A stretch of DNA of 5,167 nucleotides, taken from the NCBI RefSeq assembly GCF_000955955.1, contig NZ_JYJG01000200.1, forward strand, positions 1 to 5,167, read 5' to 3'. Numbering within the stretch: position 1 is the first letter of the stretch; the number at the start of each line of letters is the position of its first letter. Below are positions 1 through 5,167 of this stretch, in pieces. The position numbers and the translations under genes were made by a program. Origin of the DNA: Lentzea aerocolonigenes. GTDB taxonomy: Bacteria > Actinomycetota > Actinomycetes > Mycobacteriales > Pseudonocardiaceae. The notes beneath the pieces are model-generated. The model was not told where the DNA came from. It did not search any database and saw nothing but the letters and a program-made list of their open reading frames with translations.

Positions 1-81
1 GTCCAGAGCTGGACGCAGGGCACCGAGGCGCAGCTGGCGGCTCTGGCCACCGACCGCGCCTTCACCTTCACCAAGAAGTAG
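1..81 (+). CDS. C-terminal end of an unidentified protein (5' truncated by window)
   Basis: The frame beginning at base 1 is open for 26 codons (VQSWTQGTEA then QLAALATDRAFTFTKK) and ends at TAG 79-81. Codon use is typical of high-GC coding DNA. The gene is convergent with the peptidase gene and is followed by a strong hairpin, as expected for a real gene end. The tail is mildly amphipathic and closes with two lysines. It carries no recognisable motif, and 26 residues are too few to assign a family. The real start lies outside the window. Confidence 0.6.
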   Translation, partial: VQSWTQGTEAQLAALATDRAFTFTKK

Positions 82-97
82 TGGGCACCAAGAAGTA
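69..97 (+). repeat. 12-bp direct repeat at the end of the left-hand gene
   Basis: The sequence caccaagaagta occurs at 69-80 and again, exactly, at 86-97, a period of 17 bp. The first copy encodes Thr-Lys-Lys and the TA of the stop. The second copy could also read Thr-Lys-Lys-stop (TAA 96-98), but it is in another frame and lies after the real stop. It looks like a small tandem duplication of the gene's 3' end. No function is evident. Confidence 0.7.
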
Positions 98-121
98 ACA
101 GGCACAGCGAAGAAAACACGA

Positions 122-160
122 GCGGGCGCTTCCGGTCATGGAGTCACCGGAAGCGCCCGC
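122..160. terminator. Bidirectional hairpin terminator between convergent genes
   Basis: Bases 122-136 (gcgggcgcttccggt) are perfectly complementary to 146-160, giving a 15-bp GC-rich stem with a 9-nt loop (137-145). It lies 40 bp after the stop of the left-hand gene and only 4 bp after the peptidase stop when read on the minus strand. A perfect stem between two convergent stops is the usual form of a shared terminator in high-GC actinobacteria. There is no long T-tract on either side, which is common in this group. Confidence 0.85.
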
Positions 161-164
161 CCTG

Positions 165-2039
165 TCAGCTGGCGACCTTGCGCGCGGCCACCAGCTGGCC
201 TTCCGAGAACCCCTCGACCCGCACCTCGGTGCCGGTCGTGCTCAACGTCGCGGTGTGCGCGCCGTCGGTGACGTCCAGCGAGGTGGCCGGGCGGCCGTCG
301 ACGTAGATGTCCACCCGGTCGAGGTTCACGGTGTCCAGTGAGACGGTCGTTCCCGCGACCGCCACGCCGAGCCGCCGCACCGGCAGCGCGGCGAGCAACG
401 ATCCGGCCCGCGCGAGCAGATCGACGTTGCCTTCCAGCAGATCCGCGCGCGTCAGCTTGTGCTGGTGCGTCGGCCGCACGCCCAGATCCTCGACGGGCGT
501 ACCGGAAAGCTTGCCGACGCGCAGCGTGCGGCGGATCGACACGCGCATGTTCGCCTTGTTGGGCAACGGCTTGTACGGCGACTCGGGGTCGCCCGGCGCC
601 GGGATCTTCAGCAGCTGCATCAGCAACCCGTGCGTCCACACGTTCGCGCCGCCCGCGCCGGTGTTGTCGTCCACGCCGAGGATCGGGCCCAGCTCGTGGT
701 CGGCCCAGCCCGCGGCGAAGATGTCGGTCGCGGAGTAGACCCGCGCGTCGGTGATCAGCAGGACCGGGCCGTGGTAGGTCTGGCCGACCGCGTTCGCGCC
801 GTCGACCGGGCTGATGGTGTGGGCGCAGGAGAACGCCTGGCCCGTCTCGGTCGAGCTGTCGAGCGACGGGAACCACGGGCCGAGGTCGATCTGGCCGGTC
901 GGGTCGTCCGCGTGGCGGCGGCAGATGCGCAGGTTCAGCGGTGTGCTCAGGAACTGCACGGGCTCCGGGGAGATGCTGCGGGGAGTCATCGTCTGCAGCA
1001 GGAACTCGGAGGCGAAGATGTGGCCGCCGCCGTTGTCCCGCACGTCGACGATGAGTCCGTTCTGCGGCAGCAGAGCCGCGAGCCGCACGAACTCCTTCAG
1101 GAACCCCTCGGGGTCGTCCACGCTGAACGTGAAGATCCGCAGGTGCCCGAAGGTGCCGGACGGCGTCACGACGGGACGCGCCCGGAACACGCCGGGCATC
1201 GTCGTCGCCACGTCCGTCACGCTCATCGCGACCGCCTCACCGGAGGCCTCGGCGGCGATGACCTTGGGCGCGTGCAACAACTTCTTGGCGCGCGCCTTCT
1301 CGTCCGAGTCCAGGTCGACGCCCTGCGCGGCCGCGGCGGGCGACAGCGAGTCGACGTCGGTCATCGGCGGCAGGTTGTCCGTCACCTGCCAGTCGACGCG
1401 GATGTCCTCGGCGCCGGCCGCGCCCTGGAACGTGACGACGACCCAGTCCTCGTCGGGCGGGAGCTGGATCACCAAGGGGCGCAACGTGAGCGACTCGAGG
1501 CCGCGCGCGAGGTTCGCGGCGGTGTTGCTGCCGGCGAAGATCGCGCCGTTCAACGCCACGGCGCGGGCGATCGGCATGCCGTTCCAGTGCGTCACCTCGG
1601 CACCGATGGCGAGACCGTTGAAGTCCGCGACCGTGCGCGCGACGAGGTACTGCTCGGTGCCGTCCGCGGCGAAGCAGCGCTCCAGCTGGAACGGCAGGAA
1701 GGCGATCTTGCCCGCGAACGGCGCGGGCAGCAGGTAGTTCGTGTGCAGGTCGCGGACCGAGTGGAAGGTCGAGGACAGCTCGCGGTGGAACTGCCACTCC
1801 GGCTCGGCGGTGGCGTCGGTCTGCCGTTCGAGTCTGGCTCGTAAGACCCTGAGTCTTTGCACGGGGTTCACCGCGTGCATGGCGACTTTGAGCGGCAGGT
1901 GCGCGTAGTTCTGTTCCAGCAGGATCAGGGCCTGGTCGACGAGGAGCTTGCGCTGAGCCAGGGTGAGCGTGCCCGCGGTGGCGAGGAACTCGGCGAGTCC
2001 GACGGAGTTTGCGACGTTCGGGTGAGCGGTTGCGGTCAT
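165..2039 (-). CDS. S41-family serine peptidase, tricorn/CTPase-like, no signal peptide
   Basis: The protein has 624 residues. The start (ATG, complement of 2037-2039) is supported by AAGGAGG seven bases upstream. Seen in order: a mostly helical N-terminal region (about 10-95); VRDLHTNY (95-102); a PDZ-like stretch (about 110-210, with HWNGMPI at 151-157); an acidic, Ala-rich linker (about 225-265); the S41 core with VDVRDNGGG (331-339); the nucleophile motif VYSATD with Ser436; and VEDLGVRP (516-523). A beta-rich tail of about 65 residues closes it. In the family these features form a serine peptidase that cleaves C-terminal or unfolded peptides. The Lys found about 25 residues after Ser in CtpA/Prc is absent: the stretch after Ser436 reads GVDDNTGAGG. 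His99 and Glu517 sit where tricorn-type members place theirs, so a Ser/His/Glu mechanism is inferred. No signal peptide or membrane helix is visible, suggesting a cytoplasmic enzyme. Family is certain enough; substrate unknown. Confidence 0.88.
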   Translation of the reverse strand: MTATAHPNVANSVGLAEFLATAGTLTLAQRKLLVDQALILLEQNYAHLPLKVAMHAVNPVQRLRVLRARLERQTDATAEPEWQFHRELSSTFHSVRDLHTNYLLPAPFAGKIAFLPFQLERCFAADGTEQYLVARTVADFNGLAIGAEVTHWNGMPIARAVALNGAIFAGSNTAANLARGLESLTLRPLVIQLPPDEDWVVVTFQGAAGAEDIRVDWQVTDNLPPMTDVDSLSPAAAAQGVDLDSDEKARAKKLLHAPKVIAAEASGEAVAMSVTDVATTMPGVFRARPVVTPSGTFGHLRIFTFSVDDPEGFLKEFVRLAALLPQNGLIVDVRDNGGGHIFASEFLLQTMTPRSISPEPVQFLSTPLNLRICRRHADDPTGQIDLGPWFPSLDSSTETGQAFSCAHTISPVDGANAVGQTYHGPVLLITDARVYSATDIFAAGWADHELGPILGVDDNTGAGGANVWTHGLLMQLLKIPAPGDPESPYKPLPNKANMRVSIRRTLRVGKLSGTPVEDLGVRPTHQHKLTRADLLEGNVDLLARAGSLLAALPVRRLGVAVAGTTVSLDTVNLDRVDIYVDGRPATSLDVTDGAHTATLSTTGTEVRVEGFSEGQLVAARKVAS

Positions 2040-2046
2040 GGTGGGG

Positions 2047-2053
2047 CCTCCTT
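2047..2053 (-). promoter_or_regulatory. Ribosome binding site of the S41 peptidase gene
   Basis: Read on the minus strand, the sequence is AAGGAGG followed by seven bases (ccccacc) and ATG. This near-perfect Shine-Dalgarno match fixes the peptidase start at 2039. Confidence 0.85.
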
Positions 2054-2147
2054 GCCAAGTAGAGGCTTTCCAGGCCGTCTGGATACACCTTTTTCACCCG
2101 TTCGGCCGCTAATCGGAGCAGTTTTCAGGACGACAACTGGAGTAAAG

Positions 2148-2153
2148 GGGAGG
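2148..2153 (+). promoter_or_regulatory. Ribosome binding site of the membrane hydrolase gene
   Basis: GGGAGG, within aaaggggagg, lies five bases (ccacc) before ATG 2159. It supports this start over internal alternatives. It is also required for the N-terminal IHGVNN motif, which begins at codon 10, to be part of the protein. Confidence 0.8.
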
Positions 2154-2158
2154 CCACC

Positions 2159-4552
2159 ATGAGTCCGCGGACCTTGGAACTGCGCATCCACGGGGTCAAC
2201 AACACGCCCCCGACGGCGATGCTGGCGCTCCCCGACCACGCCGTGGAGCAGTTCCGCGGCGACAGGTTCGGCAGCTTCTGGCGCCCGAAGCCGGACAAGG
2301 TCGCCGAACTGCCACCGGATCACCCCGGCCGGGTGTCCGGCGACGTGCGGCGCGAGGCGTACTCGTGGGGCGGCATGGCGCGCAGCAGTCCGGGTGTTCC
2401 TGGCAGCGGGGTGCCGTCGGTGCTCGCGAACGTGTTGGGGCGCATCGGATGGGCGTTGCTGCTCCCGTTCGGTCTCGCGAACGTCGCCTACTGGTCCCGG
2501 AAACTCCCCGACGACTCGATTCCGGCCACCAAACGGATGGCGTGGTGGAACGCCGGGCGCGGCGCGGCTTCGACCCGGTTGTTCGGCCTGGGGCTGACGG
2601 TTCTGCTGGTGCTCGCGGTGTGCGAGGTCGCGATCGACATCTACGCGATCCAGTGCTCGTTGCCGGGCACGACGTGCAAACGGCTGCCGGAGTTCCTCGA
2701 TCTCCTCGGCGATCCCGCGCGGCACATCAGGGTTCTCGCCGCTTCCGCCGTGCCGGTGTTGCTGCTGCTGGGGTTGCTGGCGCTGACGTCGTTGTCCCGC
2801 AGCAGGTACGAGATGACGACCATGCGCCGCTCGCCTCAACGGCGTGCGGGCGTGATGCTCAGCCGGTCGTCGATGTGGGAGGGCAGTCCGCGGATCCGCC
2901 GGCTCACGCGCCTGCACATCGCGGCGGGCTGTTGCGTGGTCGTGCTGGTGACGAGCACGCAGTTGTGGCACCACGCGTTCTTCCTGGTGCTCACCGTGCT
3001 CGCGGGCGGGCTGCTGGCGACGGTGACGGGCCGCGTGGTGGTGACCGCGACGGACTGCCCGGACGTGCCGTCGACCGAGAAGGGCGGCCTGTGGTCGTGG
3101 CTGCTGATGATCTCGGCGGTGATCGTGCTGGTGGCGCACGGGTTCGCGGTGTATTCGATCGAGCCGGTGTTCGACCGGCCGCTGTGGCTGACGTCATGGG
3201 GGCCGCCGGTCGTCGCGGTGGCGCTGCTCGGTTCGGTGCTGGCGGCGTGGGCGTGGCGGCGCACCGACGCCAAGGGGCCGCTGGTGTTCGTGGTGTTGTT
3301 CGCCGGGTTCATGGTTGCGACGTATTGGTTTTCGCCGGCGTGGATCGGCGCCGCGGTCGTCGGTGGGGTGTTCGCGTGGCGGGCGCGACCGCGTGCCGGT
3401 GACGAGTGGCAGGCCTGGCGCGGTGCCGGACCCGGTGTGCTGCTGGGGTTGTCGCTGACCACGTCGATGATGCTGTCGACGGTGCTGGTGCTGACGTTCC
3501 GCGGCTGGGCCGGGACGGGCTTGCGGGCGCCGTCGTTCTACTCCTGGTTCAGCGCGGCTTTCGCGGTGGCGCTGGTTCCGTTGGTGCTGCTGGTGCTCGC
3601 GGAGGCGTTCACGCTGTTGTCGCGGCTTCTCAAACCCGCGGTGCTGGACACCGAGGCAGAGGTGCTCGTCGTGCGGGTGCGGCACGTCGTCGCCGTCACG
3701 CACCGGGCCGAGAACGTCATCGGCGTGCTGTCCGTCTCCGGTGTGCTCGCGCTGATCACGACCTGCTACCTCACGTTCGACGCGCCGGCGTGGTCGCAGT
3801 GGCCCGGTGTGACGTGGGTGCTGGGCAAGGGCGACTGGGTCACCGGGCTCGCCGGGGTCGCGGTGATCGGGTCGTTCGTCGGTGCCGGGATGCTGACGAA
3901 CCGGCGGCCGCTCGGGCTGTTGTGGGACCTCATGTGCTTCCTGCCGCGCACGGCGCATCCGTTCGCGCCGCCCTGCTATGCCGAGCGCGCGGTGCCGGAG
4001 ATCGCCGACCGGACGCGCGAGTTCCTGGACGACTCCGAGGACAACCGCGTGGTGCTGTCCGCGCACAGTCTGGGCGCCGTGCTGGCCGTCGCGGCGCTGT
4101 ACGCGTTGCCGGAGGGGTATTTGGGCCGGGTGCAGCTGCTGACGTACGGCGTGCAGCTGAGGCCGTACTTCGGGCGGATCTTCCCCGAACTGCTCGGGCC
4201 TTCTGTTCTGGGTACGCCGGAAGTCCGTGCGGGCGCGCTGTTCTCGTGCGATCCGTGGCGGCGGGCGCCTGGCGCTTCCCCGGATCGCGGGCTTTCGTCG
4301 TTGCTGGGCCCGAACTGGATAAACCTGTGGCGCCGCACCGACTACCTCGGCTTCCCGGTGCACGGCTGGGAGGACAACGCTCTTGATCGCCGTGCAAATG
4401 AGACGGACGGCTCACCGGACAAAGTGGAGACTCACGGCGGTTATCACTTGTGCGAGGCGTATCGAGAAGCGCTCAGCGACCTCGTCTCAATTGATCTGAA
4501 CCGGTCACCCGATGGTGAACGTGGTGGGGGTGGGAACCTGGAACGCAGTTGA
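2159..4552 (+). CDS. Polytopic membrane protein with a split alpha/beta-hydrolase (lipase-like) domain
   Basis: The protein has 797 residues. The N-terminus starts with a beta-strand and RIHGVNN (9-15), like the His-Gly strand and oxyanion loop of lipase-type hydrolases. Hydrophobic segments follow at about 141-165, 191-213, 252-269, 271-291, 311-333, 347-367, 373-391, 394-408, 424-447, 459-488, 519-540 and 560-579. A further one at 94-112 may lie along the membrane surface. The C-terminal 215 residues are soluble: VVLSAHSLGAV with Ser637 (an AHSLG nucleophile elbow, Ala in place of the first Gly), NLWRRTDYLG with Asp728, and THGGYH with His759, giving a plausible Ser/Asp/His triad. Arg/Lys-rich loops at 114-140, 214-251, 408-421 and 490-516 put both termini in the cytoplasm by the positive-inside rule. 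Cys166 and Cys173 would then face outward. A serine esterase or lipase is inferred; substrate unknown. The low-complexity tail (780-797) ends 13 bp before the next gene's ATG, suggesting an operon. Confidence 0.8.
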   Translation: MSPRTLELRIHGVNNTPPTAMLALPDHAVEQFRGDRFGSFWRPKPDKVAELPPDHPGRVSGDVRREAYSWGGMARSSPGVPGSGVPSVLANVLGRIGWALLLPFGLANVAYWSRKLPDDSIPATKRMAWWNAGRGAASTRLFGLGLTVLLVLAVCEVAIDIYAIQCSLPGTTCKRLPEFLDLLGDPARHIRVLAASAVPVLLLLGLLALTSLSRSRYEMTTMRRSPQRRAGVMLSRSSMWEGSPRIRRLTRLHIAAGCCVVVLVTSTQLWHHAFFLVLTVLAGGLLATVTGRVVVTATDCPDVPSTEKGGLWSWLLMISAVIVLVAHGFAVYSIEPVFDRPLWLTSWGPPVVAVALLGSVLAAWAWRRTDAKGPLVFVVLFAGFMVATYWFSPAWIGAAVVGGVFAWRARPRAGDEWQAWRGAGPGVLLGLSLTTSMMLSTVLVLTFRGWAGTGLRAPSFYSWFSAAFAVALVPLVLLVLAEAFTLLSRLLKPAVLDTEAEVLVVRVRHVVAVTHRAENVIGVLSVSGVLALITTCYLTFDAPAWSQWPGVTWVLGKGDWVTGLAGVAVIGSFVGAGMLTNRRPLGLLWDLMCFLPRTAHPFAPPCYAERAVPEIADRTREFLDDSEDNRVVLSAHSLGAVLAVAALYALPEGYLGRVQLLTYGVQLRPYFGRIFPELLGPSVLGTPEVRAGALFSCDPWRRAPGASPDRGLSSLLGPNWINLWRRTDYLGFPVHGWEDNALDRRANETDGSPDKVETHGGYHLCEAYREALSDLVSIDLNRSPDGERGGGGNLERS

Positions 4553-4555
4553 CTT

Positions 4556-4588
4556 GAGGAGAGACATGCGCACGACTGTGGTGCCCTC
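4556..4588 (+). other. Out-of-frame RBS, ATG and signal-peptide start of the SOD-like lipoprotein
   Basis: GAGGAG (4556-4561) stands four bases before ATG 4566, which reads MRTTVV and then PSWVPYC and continues as arginine-rich nonsense to a stop at 4809-4811. If one base is added after GTGGTG (4578-4583), the frame joins the downstream one: MRTTVV runs directly into ALVGAVLLTGGLAAC. That is a textbook lipoprotein signal peptide, with a charged n-region, a hydrophobic core and a lipobox. So 4566 is very probably the ancestral start, separated from the body by an apparent one-base deletion near 4578-4586. The cause may be a sequencing or assembly error or a true mutation. Confidence 0.75.
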
Positions 4589-5146
4589 GTGGGTGCCGTA
4601 CTGCTCACCGGTGGACTGGCCGCTTGTTCGAGCGAAGCCCCCGCTCCTGCGGCGCCTGAGATCAAGCCGGTGGCGGAAACCTCGCTGGCCGCGCCTGCCG
4701 CGTCCGGTGACCAGCCGAAGGGCATCACCTACGACGTCAAGCGGATCCCGGTGGGCGCCAAGCTCTCCACCGGCTCGTCGGTCGAGAACGGACGGACGAC
4801 GGTCGAGCTGAAGGTGTCCGGTCTGCTGCCGAACACGAAGTACGGCTCGCACGTGCACACCAAGCCGTGCGGTGCGAAGCCGGCCGACTCGGGCCCGCAC
4901 TACCAGAACGAGAAGGACCCGGTCACGCCGAGCGTCGATCCCGGGTACGCCAACGCGGAGAACGAGATCTGGCTCGACTTCACCACGGACGCGCAGGGTG
5001 CCGCGACCGGCAAGGCGACGGTGAAGTGGGAGTTCCGCAAGGGCGAGGCGAACGCCGTGATCATCCACGCGACGCACTCCAGCACCGAGCACGGCAAGGC
5101 GGGCACCGCCGGTGACCGCCTCGCCTGCCTCACCGCCCAGTTCTGA
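4589..5146 (+). CDS. Cu-type superoxide dismutase-like lipoprotein (SodC family), start frameshifted
   Basis: The open frame from GTG 4589 gives 185 residues; numbering here is from that codon. Seen: hydrophobic VLLTGG, lipobox LAAC with Cys13, a Pro/Ala-rich linker (about 17-45), then a SodC-like beta-barrel domain. Conserved SodC features are HVH (88-90), Cys94, GPHYQ with His104, IIH with His160, and GTAGDRLAC with Arg177 and Cys180. These match the copper ligands, the structural disulfide and the active-site arginine of Cu/Zn-SOD. The two later zinc histidines and the aspartate are not seen: the stretch after His104 reads NEKDP and later NAENEIWLDF. A copper-only enzyme is therefore likely, as reported for Mycobacterium tuberculosis SodC. 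Inferred role: superoxide removal at the outer face of the membrane. From GTG 4589 there is no ribosome binding site and no charged n-region, so the product as read may not be made or exported properly. The gene probably shares a transcript with the hydrolase upstream. Confidence 0.82.
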   Translation: MGAVLLTGGLAACSSEAPAPAAPEIKPVAETSLAAPAASGDQPKGITYDVKRIPVGAKLSTGSSVENGRTTVELKVSGLLPNTKYGSHVHTKPCGAKPADSGPHYQNEKDPVTPSVDPGYANAENEIWLDFTTDAQGAATGKATVKWEFRKGEANAVIIHATHSSTEHGKAGTAGDRLACLTAQF

Positions 5147-5148
5147 AC

Positions 5149-5167
5149 GATGAAGGGAACCTTCATC
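5149..5167. terminator. Palindrome just after the SOD-like gene, at the window edge
   Basis: gatgaagg (5149-5156) and ccttcatc (5160-5167) form a perfect 8-bp stem with a 3-nt loop, starting two bases after the stop codon. The position suits a terminator. The right arm ends exactly at the window edge, so the stem may be longer or followed by more sequence. It is less GC-rich than the hairpin at 122-160 and could also be one copy of a dispersed palindromic repeat. Confidence 0.55.

Larger units (their letters stand above)
2040..2158. promoter_or_regulatory. Divergent promoter/leader region for peptidase and membrane hydrolase
   Basis: This 119-bp spacer separates the minus-strand peptidase start from the plus-strand hydrolase start, so it should hold both promoters. 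It is more AT-rich than the flanking genes, for example ccttttt at 2088-2094 and gttttca at 2121-2127. I find no convincing -35/-10 pair on either strand: partial matches such as TTGCCA (2053-2058, plus) and TTGTCG (minus) have no TANNNT partner at 16-18 bp. Promoter location is inferred from gene layout only. Confidence 0.5.

Noticed and set aside
459..1844. Long plus-strand open frame of 461 codons opposite the peptidase gene
   Set aside because: Its translation is Arg/Val/Gly-rich low-complexity sequence with no motif. It mirrors the codon bias of the minus-strand S41 gene, whose conserved motifs are clear.
2036..3139. Minus-strand open frame of 367 codons covering the divergent spacer
   Set aside because: It has low-complexity Arg/His/Gln content and no ribosome binding site, and it would overwrite the start of both supported genes.
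3194..4363. Minus-strand open frame of 389 codons opposite the membrane hydrolase
   Set aside because: The product is an Arg/Gln/His/Pro-rich shadow of the kind normal in high-GC genes. The plus strand encodes membrane helices and hydrolase motifs.
4487..4494. tcaattga palindrome near the end of the hydrolase gene as a possible operator
   Set aside because: It is only 8 bp long, inside coding sequence, with no second copy or nearby promoter.
4549..4591. TTGACT (4549-4554) as a -35 box for a leaderless transcript starting at GTG 4589
   Set aside because: The only candidate -10 at a usable distance is GACTGT, at 19 bp and lacking the TA start. The resulting protein would have no charged signal-peptide n-region. 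The frameshift explanation fits better.
4512..4811. Plus-strand open frame of 99 codons spanning the end of the hydrolase and the start of the SOD-like gene
   Set aside because: It contains the displaced ATG 4566 but turns into Arg/Ser/Pro nonsense after the frameshift point. It is not an independent gene.

Overview
The window is very GC-rich, with G/C-biased third codon positions and GTG as well as ATG starts. This points to an actinobacterium, and the style of the genes fits the Pseudonocardiaceae group (Amycolatopsis, Lentzea or Saccharothrix type); that placement is inference. It looks like ordinary chromosomal accessory DNA. I see no tRNA, rRNA, CRISPR array, transposase or phage gene.

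Layout, left to right. (1) Positions 1-81 hold the last 26 codons of a plus-strand gene that enters from outside; its stop region is followed by a short direct-repeat copy of itself. (2) A strong 15-bp hairpin at 122-160 separates this gene from the convergent gene that follows. (3) Positions 165-2039 on the minus strand encode a 624-residue S41-family (C-terminal processing/tricorn-like) serine peptidase. It has no signal peptide and lacks the catalytic Lys of classical CtpA/Prc enzymes. (4) A 119-bp divergent spacer (2040-2158) carries a good ribosome binding site for each flanking gene. (5) Positions 2159-4552 on the plus strand encode a 797-residue protein that looks like an alpha/beta hydrolase. 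Its first motif (IHGVNN) lies at the N-terminus and its Ser/Asp/His residues at the C-terminus, separated by about 12 membrane helices. (6) Thirteen bases later begins a Cu-SOD-like lipoprotein whose body runs to 5146. Its ribosome binding site and ATG are one base out of frame with the body, so the signal peptide is split by an apparent single-base deletion. (7) A palindrome follows that stop immediately and runs to the window edge.

The hydrolase and the SOD-like lipoprotein are probably co-transcribed, since their gap is 13 bp. The peptidase is transcribed away from them from the shared spacer. No pathway joining the three is evident. At most, the last two are a membrane protein with a probable cytosolic lipase-like domain and an exported copper protein. 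The items most worth following up are the split membrane hydrolase, the frameshifted lipoprotein start and the Lys-less S41 active site.
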